A DNA stretch of 39,947 nt from Corallochytrium limacisporum. Lineage: Eukaryota > Opisthokonta. Position 1 is the first letter of the stretch. The number at the start of each line of letters is the position of its first letter. The notes under the pieces are model-generated. The model did not search any database, was not told the origin of the DNA, and saw nothing but the letters and a program-made list of their open reading frames with translations. The stretch covers positions 59,284 through 99,230 of the forward strand of contig PDIP01000022.1 in the NCBI GenBank assembly GCA_002811645.1, in the 5' to 3' direction. A program made the position numbers and the translations under genes. Of the stretch, positions 11,125 to 19,446 are shown one piece after another.

Positions 11125-11715
11125 ATGGTTCAAAGGCCCCTGGTGCTGTCGGGACCTTCAGGGAGTGGCAAGAGCACCTTGTTAAAGAAACTCCTGGCTG
11201 ACTTCCCTTCGGCCTTCGGTTTCAGTGTAAGCCATACCACCCGTCAACCGCGACCGGGAGAGGAGCATGGAAAGGACTACCATTTCACAAACAAGGACGA
11301 TATGTCAGCCGCTGTGGAAAGTGGAGACTTTATTGAGAGTGCTCATTTCAGTGGTAACTTGTACGGAACATCAAAGAAGGCTGTAAAGGATGTGCAGGCC
11401 ACTGGAAAGATCTGCATTCTCGACATTGATATGCAGGGTGTAAAGAGTGTAAAGAAGACCGATCTCAATGCAGTCTTCATTTTTGTGCGTCCTCCTGATG
11501 CTGGCACCCTCGAGCAGCGCCTCCGAGGCCGTGGCACCGAGAGCGAGGAGGCGGTAGTCGCCCGCTTGACCCAGGCCAAGGCGGAGATGGAGTACGCTGA
11601 CGGTGCGGGTACCTACGACATCCAAATCATTAATGACGACCTCGACGCAGCATATGCCAAGCTGAAATGTTATGTCACTAAAATCTACCCGACTCTGAAG
11701 GAGAATAGCAAATGA
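11125..11715 (+). CDS. Guanylate kinase
   Basis: A 196-residue protein of the usual length for this enzyme, which phosphorylates GMP to GDP with ATP. The P-loop GPSGSGKST is at residues 10-18. The GMP-binding signature [19 protein letters not shown] follows at about 36-54. The lid and core motifs [17 protein letters not shown] and [16 protein letters not shown] are all present. The ATG at 11125 places the P-loop at the standard distance from the N-terminus; an in-frame GTG four codons earlier is unlikely to be used. The 3-base step before the ATG (TTTCCAG/A) looks like a splice acceptor, so a 5' UTR intron is possible. Very secure call. Confidence 0.97.
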   Translation: MVQRPLVLSGPSGSGKSTLLKKLLADFPSAFGFSVSHTTRQPRPGEEHGKDYHFTNKDDMSAAVESGDFIESAHFSGNLYGTSKKAVKDVQATGKICILDIDMQGVKSVKKTDLNAVFIFVRPPDAGTLEQRLRGRGTESEEAVVARLTQAKAEMEYADGAGTYDIQIINDDLDAAYAKLKCYVTKIYPTLKENSK

Positions 11716-12237
11716 GAGTCGCAAAAAGACGATGACGTCAAGAAGGGGGACAGTGCAATGACCACCGGGTCAGTGATTAGTGCATGGTGGCAATCCTCAG
11801 CCATGTAACCGACGTGGATCACACTTGGGTCGTGTATCACACTCATTATCACGTAGGAGTGGTATCTTGCCTTAGAATAGTAAAACATGTATACACAAAC
11901 CACCATTCTGTAGTTGTTCAATTGCGTTCCCTTTCTTCGATGCACAATGAGTGATGGCTGATGAGCTCATTTGGCCTGATCCCCTGTTTCGGCGATGCTT
12001 CCGCTGAGAGAGTACCGCCACCACTCTGCCCACCACCAACCCCCTCCCCCGCGGGGAGGGGTTTCCAATTCCAGGGGAACTTCAGCTTGCGACCTGTCCC
12101 AGATCGAAATAGCCAGTTCGTTGCTCCATTGGAGGTATTCATTGCAATGTAAATTTTGTATATGCACAGTTGGTAGTACGTTCTCAGCATGCGTCAGAAA
12201 CACAGGAATAGATCAGAGTGAATGTAGATTAGATGCC
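11716..12237. promoter_or_regulatory. Intergenic region, guanylate kinase / TELO2
   Basis: About 520 bp. It holds the 3' end of the kinase transcript and the presumed TELO2 promoter, including the GC-rich inverted repeat at 12041-12061. An ATG at 11995 is in frame with TELO2, but the predicted 81-residue extension is rich in Pro, His, Cys and Arg and looks like translated promoter DNA. Confidence 0.45.
12041..12061. repeat. GC-rich inverted repeat upstream of TELO2
   Basis: CCCCTCCCC, a 3-base spacer (CGC), then GGGGAGGGG: perfect 9-bp arms. It lies about 180 bp upstream of the chosen TELO2 start, so it may be a promoter element of the GC-box type. Confidence 0.55.
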
Positions 12238-14982
12238 ATGGAGGTCTTTACCTCCCGGGAGGAGATTTCTGATGATACAGAAGTACATGTGAGGCAACTA
12301 GGATCGCCACATTCTGCACCACCACGGGCTGTAATTTCTAGCTATAGATATGAATATGAAGAGCAGGTTACAGAAAAGCTGCAGGCGGCTGCGGATGAGG
12401 AAACTGTTCTTGAGACCCTCAACGACCTTCGCAGTTCGTTGAGCCCTTCGCTCGTCCACTATATCTGCACAGACGTTTTTAGGATATGGGGTCGCTCCAT
12501 AGGTATTGATCTCGTTGACAGTTGTGTTAACTTATTACACAGGTGCTGTGCGCTAGGTAGTGGACAAGCGCTGGGACTGTTGCGATCGCTGCTATCTTCC
12601 AGGACAAGGGTACCGGATACCCACGTCGCAACACTGCATGCGCTCATGGCTATTATCTGGGCCACTGGTGAATCGTTGCCGAGCCCATCCAACACTGCAG
12701 ATAAGCAAGCGGTACGGATCGGTCAGAAGGTCTTCTCTCATTCCAGTGGTATGTTTGGCGACCTTCGGGCCATGGATCCGCGGACTGCTAGTGCTGCCAC
12801 ACTGATGAGGACAATCACGGAGCTGCCGTCCCTCGCTGCGTTCCAAATGCAACTGTACAGTACCGAGCCGTCGGAATTAGAGCCCAAAAGAGGACTGCGA
12901 CCTATGTCTGCTCGTACTTTTGCACTGTACTGGCACCATGCCGTGCTGGGGTGCATAAAGCTACTTGTCGATCAGGACTATTCGACGACCGCGGGCTACG
13001 TCTTTGGTTCTTTGGTGCAGTCCCTGGGCCTGATAGAGACTGTGGAGCAAATGAGAACATCACAGGGGCTTAGTGTTTTAACTCTGCGCAAGCTGTCGGC
13101 GGAGGTGCGAATGTCTTTCTTGGCTGGCATCGATGTGCGGTACACAGGGGCTTGCATTCAAACGCTGCTGGCAGCGGACCACAATGTCAAAGCGGCATTG
13201 CGAAACCATGTCTTCACGGGACTGTTAAGTGCACAGACGTCGCCAAGTAAGACTCTCCTGAACACGATACGACGCACCATTGTCGGAGATCTGATTGTCC
13301 GCAGACCATTACCTGTCACCATGACCCTGTACTGCGTCGCAGTACTGCGCAGTGTCAGCCATGACGAACAATTCTGTGCTTCCGTGGATCAGATTATGGA
13401 TGCATGCAGTAATCCACAGTTCCTGGAACGTGGTGACGACGAGATGCATCGTAGCATGACTCTGGCACTGCTTGGCTGCCTTCAACTGTGGATCGGACCA
13501 GCTGACCTTTTGGCCCGCAACTTGATAACAGCAGTCAGTAATCATTTAAACTGTGGACTGGACATGTTTCGACTAAGGGGTATGCTCGTCGCCAAGGAAT
13601 ATGCTGCCCGCTTCAGTGTGGGTGCCAACCTGGACTTTGACATTCCTTTTAACACACATCCGGATCTGCAACTGCTCTTAGATCAGGCCACAAACTTACA
13701 GTCAAGGTCCGACGCTGAAGGTGGAAGCGATGAGTCACAAATATTAACTGTTCCTCGCCATCCGGGTGATATCGGCCATTCCCAGTCTTGTGCGCCGCGT
13801 GAAAGAGTTCTTGCCGATGACGAGGATGACGAGGATGACGATGATACCGATGACCTACCAGGCTTTGATATCTCAGGCGACTATGATCAAAATGTAGAAG
13901 TTAACAGGACCAATGCGGATGGTACTCGGAGAAAGAAACCGACACATCTGCGGGCTTGCATAAAGAATCTGACGCAGACCGAGGAACCAGAACTAATCGA
14001 TGAGGCATTAGATATAGTCCTCCAGATTCTAAATAGAACGACGATTGAGCAGCGTCGAGGGCAGGATCAAGGCAAGCGAAAGGATTTACCAGGTGATGAA
14101 CAACTCCGTAGTCTAGTTCCTCGGCTAACACGTGCGGTTATGCATGCTCCTGGTCACTACGAATACTTTGTGAACTTTGAGGCACGCAGGATGGATGCCT
14201 TGGTCACGCTCGGAGCTCTGTATCCGAAAGAATTTGCGTCTTATCTAAGCGTGGAGTTCTACAGGGATGTCCACTCTAGCGGCCTCCGCTTGCGTCTTCT
14301 GCGCACATTGAGTGCCACAGCACAAAGGCTCGCTGAGCTACCCAACGCAGAAGTACAGCAGGCAATGATCACGGAGCTTGATGGAACCGCCACCACCACA
14401 CCGAAAGGTTTGCTAAAGGCCATCTACTCCGATCCGACCAAGACCAAATACAGTTCCACCAAACCGTCGTGGCATCGACAGGCAGAACAGGAAGCCAAGA
14501 ATCGAGCCAACAAGGGAAACCAATTGGTTGAGGTTAGTGGATACTTCCTCTATGACCTCCTGCGAGGCTTTGACTCTACCAGTCATGCTACTCTCGCCCT
14601 GCTCGATCGGGACACACTCGTCTTTACCGAACTAATGCGGACCTGCTCACTGCTCATGCACTTTGTCCGACACACGCACGCCGCTGCCCCCCTGGCGCGG
14701 ACATACCTAGACTTTCTGCAAGCTTTGCTTAGCTACAGTCTGGCTCCTGTGATTAAGGGATCGACCACCGTACTCCAGGCTTGGCTGTTTGGTGTCCTTA
14801 CTGCTTTGGACAGCGTCTTGCCTGAAATTGCGCTCAAGGACTTCGCAACGCAGCTGCCAGGTTTGCAACGTGAAGCTGTAAACTTTGCTGACAATCACAG
14901 TGACGCTGAAGTTCAGCATTTGGCCGTGTCTGTGCTGCAGACAATTTCCAAGATCCGCTCCAGCTTGGAACCAAAGCAATAG
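12238..14982 (+). CDS. TELO2: TELO2 / Tel2, TTT complex subunit
   Basis: A 914-residue alpha-solenoid protein. Tel2 forms the TTT complex with Tti1 and Tti2, and acts with Hsp90 and R2TP to stabilise PIKK kinases (mTOR, ATM, ATR, DNA-PK, SMG1). The family is recognised by its ordered layout: a helical N-terminal half, an acidic linker (about 527-540, DDEDDEDDDDTDDL) followed by PGFDISGDYD, then KPTHLRACIKNLTQTEEPELIDEAL (about 567 on), the FEARRMDALVTLGALYP block, and a late GYFLYDLLRGFDS motif, which corresponds to the FFFPLLQRFD block of animal TELO2. The ATG at 12238 has a good CCATGG context; an in-frame ATG at 11995 would add 81 residues unlike the family. The TTI1 gene lies less than 5 kb downstream on the other strand. 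Confidence 0.85.
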   Translation: MEVFTSREEISDDTEVHVRQLGSPHSAPPRAVISSYRYEYEEQVTEKLQAAADEETVLETLNDLRSSLSPSLVHYICTDVFRIWGRSIGIDLVDSCVNLLHRCCALGSGQALGLLRSLLSSRTRVPDTHVATLHALMAIIWATGESLPSPSNTADKQAVRIGQKVFSHSSGMFGDLRAMDPRTASAATLMRTITELPSLAAFQMQLYSTEPSELEPKRGLRPMSARTFALYWHHAVLGCIKLLVDQDYSTTAGYVFGSLVQSLGLIETVEQMRTSQGLSVLTLRKLSAEVRMSFLAGIDVRYTGACIQTLLAADHNVKAALRNHVFTGLLSAQTSPSKTLLNTIRRTIVGDLIVRRPLPVTMTLYCVAVLRSVSHDEQFCASVDQIMDACSNPQFLERGDDEMHRSMTLALLGCLQLWIGPADLLARNLITAVSNHLNCGLDMFRLRGMLVAKEYAARFSVGANLDFDIPFNTHPDLQLLLDQATNLQSRSDAEGGSDESQILTVPRHPGDIGHSQSCAPRERVLADDEDDEDDDDTDDLPGFDISGDYDQNVEVNRTNADGTRRKKPTHLRACIKNLTQTEEPELIDEALDIVLQILNRTTIEQRRGQDQGKRKDLPGDEQLRSLVPRLTRAVMHAPGHYEYFVNFEARRMDALVTLGALYPKEFASYLSVEFYRDVHSSGLRLRLLRTLSATAQRLAELPNAEVQQAMITELDGTATTTPKGLLKAIYSDPTKTKYSSTKPSWHRQAEQEAKNRANKGNQLVEVSGYFLYDLLRGFDSTSHATLALLDRDTLVFTELMRTCSLLMHFVRHTHAAAPLARTYLDFLQALLSYSLAPVIKGSTTVLQAWLFGVLTALDSVLPEIALKDFATQLPGLQREAVNFADNHSDAEVQHLAVSVLQTISKIRSSLEPKQ

Positions 14983-15091
14983 ACTTCGCACCGGGATCTG
15001 TTGCTAAACGCCCTACCGGTATGATAGAAAACGTCAAAGTGCGCACTGCTGCTCCACGCGTGCCTTTGCAGTGCGTACTTTGTCTTTCCAG

Positions 15092-15595
15092 TCGTTGGCA
15101 GATCAACTGCAGCAGCAGCAATACTACACTGGCGAGCAAATAGAACAGCAAGTCAAGGCACCACAAGGAGCACCAGCCGAGTCTAATAGGCAGCAGGTTC
15201 AGGACTTCTTGCATATGCGTAAGGAGGTCATAAACGGTATGTACAAGTACTATGTAAACCTGCTGGACAGTGTCAAGGGTCCACTCTTCCAGGAGAATCG
15301 CAAGGATTTGTACCAACGGATGGAATCGCGAGTTCAAGAACTGAAGCGCATGGATGAGGAAGAACTGACCGTGGCTGAGGTGCCAGCAGGACAATTCACC
15401 CTTACCACCGAAAAAACATTGCTAAATGCGTACTATCAATGTATCGCAGTGAACGCTTTACTGCAGGGTCAGAAAGTGGAGCTAAAGTTGGCCAAATCGA
15501 TCCAGGCTATGGAGTCCATGCAAGCGAAGGGTACAGACACTGTCGATCTTGTCGACGAGAGTTGCTGCGGCCATGTCAATTGCTCCGTCATGTGA
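15092..15595 (+). CDS. Orphan helical protein with CaaX-like C-terminus, 5' end spliced or uncertain
   Basis: About 168 residues in this frame; I do not recognise the family. It has a Gln-rich start (SLADQLQQQQYY), a charged helical middle (about 25-110) and a C-terminus ending CCGHVNCSVM. CSVM fits a CaaX box for farnesylation, and the cysteine pair just before it could be palmitoylated, so membrane anchoring is likely. The frame is open upstream to 15008 but has no ATG. The first bases of this feature follow TTTGTCTTTCCAG, a good splice acceptor. A short first exon from the ATG at 15021 joined by a 53- or 59-base intron (donor at 15039 or 15033) would keep frame, but those donors are weak. 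A base error in the assembly is an alternative. It is tail-to-tail with the sterol oxidase (97 bp apart). Confidence 0.6.
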   Translation, partial: SLADQLQQQQYYTGEQIEQQVKAPQGAPAESNRQQVQDFLHMRKEVINGMYKYYVNLLDSVKGPLFQENRKDLYQRMESRVQELKRMDEEELTVAEVPAGQFTLTTEKTLLNAYYQCIAVNALLQGQKVELKLAKSIQAMESMQAKGTDTVDLVDESCCGHVNCSVM

Positions 15596-15692
15596 AATTT
15601 TGCTGTTTTTGTAATCATATAAAAGATGTGTTCTTTGTACACTTGAAAACCAAAAGTTCCCGTAAAGAAATCCCTCTATGGCCGTACCCGCT

Positions 15693-16523
15693 TCATGCTG
15701 CCTTGGCATGTCCGTTGGTGCCATTGACAGCCTTGGCTTTCTTCTGGTTCATGGTATCCGTGCCGAGCCATGTATCCCACCACGTGAAGGTGGAGGCATA
15801 GTTGCCAAGAGTGTTCTGGTGGTGCCAGTCATGGAACTTGGCTCCGCCGTAGTACGGGATCAGGTGCAGGGGGTTAAAAGGAAGGTCGTATCCGCTGTGC
15901 ACATCGCAAGTCTCTATCAGGCGCAGTCCCACCCACAGCCACATCAGCACGAAATGATCACAGAACACGAGCAAACCCAAGAAGAACCCAGTTCCCAGCA
16001 CAATGGTCTCGATAGGATGAGCATACTCTGCCACAATGCCGAACGGTGCGCTAAAGTGATGATGTACCTTGTGTACGTGCTTGTAAAGCTTGCGGTGATG
16101 CATCAAGCGGTGGATGAAGTAGTGCCAGGTGTCCTCGATCACAAAGCAACCCGCCACCTGGTAGGCCAGAACCCACCACTTAGGCATAGAGTCGTAGCCA
16201 TAAGGAATACCAAACATTTGAGTGTATGTATAGGTACCAAAGATCAACGGTGTCTGAATGCAAAAGTGGTTGAACATAATCAACTTCATGCACTTCCATT
16301 GGGCATCGAAGGTTTCGGGCTTGTCCTTTTGAATCTTATACTGTTTCATCACAGGCATAAACTGGAACATAAAGCCTGGAAGACAAACACCAAAGTAAAT
16401 CAACTCATGCATAATGATGGACCCGAAAGTGGCGATCTGGAACTCGGTGAAGTTCTCAGTCATCCACCGCCACGAGTTCTCAAACGAGAACAGATCAAAC
16501 TGGTGTGCCATAGCAGTCGCCAT
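15693..16523 (-). CDS. C-4 methylsterol oxidase (ERG25/MSMO1 family)
   Basis: A 276-residue membrane di-iron oxidase of the fatty acid hydroxylase superfamily; it oxidises the C-4 methyl groups of sterol intermediates in the ER. The three histidine boxes are intact: HYFIH followed by HH (134-143), HKVHHH (151-156) and HDWHH (231-235). Membrane helices lie at about 30-57, 80-105 and 172-200. Length and box spacing match Erg25/MSMO1. The start is the ATG at 16523; another Met four codons later is also possible. The tail has KK at 261-262 but ends GHAKAA, so it lacks the KKXX ER-retrieval signal known from some relatives. It shares its upstream region, which contains the assembly gap, with the APMAP-like gene. 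Confidence 0.95.
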   Translation of the reverse strand: MATAMAHQFDLFSFENSWRWMTENFTEFQIATFGSIIMHELIYFGVCLPGFMFQFMPVMKQYKIQKDKPETFDAQWKCMKLIMFNHFCIQTPLIFGTYTYTQMFGIPYGYDSMPKWWVLAYQVAGCFVIEDTWHYFIHRLMHHRKLYKHVHKVHHHFSAPFGIVAEYAHPIETIVLGTGFFLGLLVFCDHFVLMWLWVGLRLIETCDVHSGYDLPFNPLHLIPYYGGAKFHDWHHQNTLGNYASTFTWWDTWLGTDTMNQKKAKAVNGTNGHAKAA

Positions 16524-17053
16524 CGTGTCACTTCCCAAAGCTGACGACAATGTTTTTTTTTTGACAGTTATTCAAGTTTACAAAATGTCTTGCTTGCTGA
16601 CTATTTAATACCTGCCTTCGCACGTCCGAAGCATGCGTTCCCTTGGAAAACAGGTATCAAGAAGGAAATGGGGGCCAGCTTCCCACACTGTTTCCAGCCG
16701 TTCTGTTCCGTCAGCCTACTCTATTCAGCATGAAACGCCAAGCCATTGACATCATGCGATCAACGAGAAATGCGCGCTCCTAGAAATGGCCCGCACTTTT
16801 ATCCTAGGTCTCTTGAGAAACCCTGCACTTGGTCCCATCAAGAGTCGTTTTCAAATCTCCAAGGCGGGAGAAGGACCTCCAGGATCCCCAGAAGCCACCC
16901 AACCCTCACCACACTCTCGTCCCTTTCCCGGGGCTGCTGGTGCAGCTTACACCCTCGACTGATCTGCCGCCCCCGCCGCTGATTGGCTGAGCCCCGGTCG
17001 GAACACTGAGTGAGGGTCGGTCGGTACCGCACAAAACTTTGTTTTTGGGGGGA

Positions 17054-17253
17054 NNNNNNNNNNNNNNNNNNNNNNNNNNNNNNNNNNNNNNNNNNNNNNN
17101 NNNNNNNNNNNNNNNNNNNNNNNNNNNNNNNNNNNNNNNNNNNNNNNNNNNNNNNNNNNNNNNNNNNNNNNNNNNNNNNNNNNNNNNNNNNNNNNNNNNN
17201 NNNNNNNNNNNNNNNNNNNNNNNNNNNNNNNNNNNNNNNNNNNNNNNNNNNNN
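17054..17253. other. Assembly gap of exactly 200 N
   Basis: A run of 200 N, a round number typical of a placeholder rather than a measured size. The left flank ends in six G plus A and the right flank starts with five G in a G-rich stretch, so the break probably comes from a G-rich, hard-to-sequence segment. Confidence 0.98.
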
Positions 17254-17826
17254 GGGGGTGAGGGTGGGGAGGGGTCGGGGATGTATACCAGAAAACAGCC
17301 ACTGTTTATACTTGCTCCCTTCCTTACCACACTCGTAGCGTGTTGCCGCTGTGCCATGTTCCAGTAAGCACTCCTCAGCGTGCATTACACCTTGGCAGAG
17401 GAAGAATCGGCACACCTGTACTGGGTGGAAAGCCGACCAACTTACCCATAACAGGCAAAATATATAGCATTTTTAAGGAATGAAAATTGTCAAGAAATCG
17501 GCTGTAAAAGGCAATGTCACATGTGCATATGTTGACTATCAAGCTCCGCCGAATCCAGCTGGCAATGACATTTTGTCGCCGCAAAATTTAATATACTTAT
17601 TGGAAGCGGGTTTCAAATAGTTTGCTTCCAATATTTTCTCCAACTCTTAAGGGTATGACATCTCTCAGCTCGAATACAGTCAGTGTTGTGATGTGCATTA
17701 TTTTTGGATCCACTGGGCGGGAGAAGCAATAACACTGGCACACGATCAGTGAGTCTCCCTCCGGAAGTATTTGTATATGGATTTTCCCGATAGTCCGTCG
17801 TTTGTACGGCCGTTACGCTGCCCTTC

Positions 17827-17853
17827 TTTGATGAATGCGCAGATGCGCATCAA
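17827..17853. repeat. Short inverted repeat upstream of APMAP-like gene
   Basis: TTTGAT, bulge GAAT, GCGCA, loop GA, TGCGC, ATCAAA: an imperfect hairpin with arms of 11 paired bases. It contains the perfect 10-bp palindrome GATGCGCATC. It lies about 220 bp before the gene start and might be regulatory. Confidence 0.4.
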
Positions 17854-18070
17854 ATTATGATCGGGCAAAATTCACCCTACGTACTCCTTTCCTGTGCGCA
17901 TTAAGTTAGGGAGTGTCGGTAGCTGAAATCCGTACACTCACGGGCGGGCTAAGGCAAGAGGAAGTGGACCACATACCTCTTTACAGAGGCCGATGTTGCA
18001 CGGCGGATGCTAGAATCGCTGAAAACATGATGGCATGACTGTCCGGGCGACAAAGTGATGCACTCATTGT

Positions 18071-19348
18071 ATGTCACCCCCATTAAATGCAGAACGGTTT
18101 CCTTTTCCGACAGCAGAATTGCAAGAGTGGTATCAGAAGGGGAGACTTAGATCAATGGAATATATGCACAACCATTTATTTTCTGAGTCAATACCTTTAT
18201 GGTGCATTACGACGTTCACGATGAGTTTTGTGGTTGGTTTGTTGTCCGCTGGCGTTCTGGGCCTTGCTGCATTCCTAGCGACTGAGGGTCCAATCAATGC
18301 CCAATTGCGGGGCGGAGATGATGCATTCTTCGTGCCCTTGGACTCCCTGAAGACAGAGGATGTCCTCGCAGCAGCAACCCGATCCTACGAAGGAAAGATC
18401 ATCGCTTCTGAAACTGTCGTCGTGGACCCACAAAAGAAGGTTCTCTACGCCCTAGCTGAAGACGGCACAATTTGGACCCTCCCCAATATGGGCAAAGGCG
18501 AAGCTAAGGAACTGTCCTTTGTAGGTGGCCGTCCGCTGGGCGGTGCCCTTGACGTCGATGGGGATTTGGTCATTGCTGAGGCCCAGGCTGGTCTCATCAA
18601 GGTCAGCACCACGGATGGCAGCATAAAGGTCCTTGCCAATCGTGTGGACGGTGAGACGGATTATCCCCGGATTGCCTACGCTGACGACGTAGACGTTTGT
18701 GCGGATGGTATGATCTATCTCAGTGATGCCATCTCGCACATGTTTCCGTCCCGTGGCTACGATGGTCATTTGCATGTGTTTGATACCAGTGTGATGAATT
18801 ACCTAGAGGGTAAAGCGACGGGTCGTCTTTTGCAGTACAACCCAAAGACAAAAAAGACCAAGGAGATTGCCACCGGGTTCCATTTTGCGAATGGTGTCAC
18901 CTGTAGCCACGAATGTACCAAGGACAAATGCGACTACGTGCTCATGAATGATACTTTCCGTGGTAAGGCATACAAGATCAATGTGAAGACCGGGCAGAAG
19001 GAAGTCTTTGCTCAGGGCTTTCCGGGATACCTTGACGGAATTTCGCGGGGCTCCAAAAACACATACTGGGTGGCTGTGCCGTCCGTAGTGGATCCAACAG
19101 CTCAAAGAACGGAAAACTACCCAGCTCTGAGAAATTTCATTGCCAAACTACCCCCACAATTCCGACCACAGGCCAAGGCGATTGGTATTGCGATTCAATT
19201 GGATAAGAATGGCAATATATTACGTGTTCTTACTGACAGGACTGCAAAGAACGTACATATGATTACTGCGGTTACAGAGCTCAATGACGAACTCTATTTG
19301 GGTTCGTTGAGACTTAACTTCATTGCCAAGTATAACCTCAAGAACTAA
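18071..19348 (+). CDS. APMAP / strictosidine-synthase-like membrane-anchored beta-propeller
   Basis: A 425-residue protein. A cytosolic N-terminus (about 1-42) is followed by one membrane helix (about 43-70) and a six-bladed-propeller domain (about 85-425). This is the type II membrane arrangement of animal APMAP and plant strictosidine synthase-like proteins. Diagnostic pieces are YADDVDVCADGMIYLSDA, GRLLQYNPKTKKT, the FANGV motif at about 272-276 and the PGYLDGIS motif. Members bind calcium in the propeller centre, and some hydrolyse esters or lactones; true strictosidine synthase activity is not implied. An unusual cysteine cluster, CSHECTKDKC, directly follows FANGVT. It is tail-to-tail with TTI1, 98 bp apart. 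Confidence 0.9.
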   Translation: MSPPLNAERFPFPTAELQEWYQKGRLRSMEYMHNHLFSESIPLWCITTFTMSFVVGLLSAGVLGLAAFLATEGPINAQLRGGDDAFFVPLDSLKTEDVLAAATRSYEGKIIASETVVVDPQKKVLYALAEDGTIWTLPNMGKGEAKELSFVGGRPLGGALDVDGDLVIAEAQAGLIKVSTTDGSIKVLANRVDGETDYPRIAYADDVDVCADGMIYLSDAISHMFPSRGYDGHLHVFDTSVMNYLEGKATGRLLQYNPKTKKTKEIATGFHFANGVTCSHECTKDKCDYVLMNDTFRGKAYKINVKTGQKEVFAQGFPGYLDGISRGSKNTYWVAVPSVVDPTAQRTENYPALRNFIAKLPPQFRPQAKAIGIAIQLDKNGNILRVLTDRTAKNVHMITAVTELNDELYLGSLRLNFIAKYNLKN

Positions 19349-19446
19349 ATTTGTGAACAGACTCACAAAGCACACAGAATCACCCACACCAAAAAATTGT
19401 ATTACATTCTAGAAGACCTTCTTTACTTCAATTTTCCGGCTTATTT

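Larger units (their letters stand above)
16524..18070. promoter_or_regulatory. Divergent intergenic region with assembly gap
   Basis: About 1.5 kb between the sterol oxidase (-) and APMAP-like (+) genes. It contains the 200-N gap, G-rich flanks and a small inverted repeat near 17840. Apparent open frames across the gap are produced by the N run. No gene is supported in the visible part. Confidence 0.5.

Noticed and set aside
11995-12237. N-terminal extension of TELO2 from the ATG at 11995
   Set aside because: The 81 residues come from GC-rich promoter-like DNA, are Pro/His/Cys rich and unlike TELO2 N-termini.
15678-16544. 288-codon plus-strand frame
   Set aside because: Antisense shadow of the sterol oxidase, which has intact histidine boxes.
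16838-17415. Frames of 100-170 codons across the gap
   Set aside because: They consist mostly of unknown residues from the N run.
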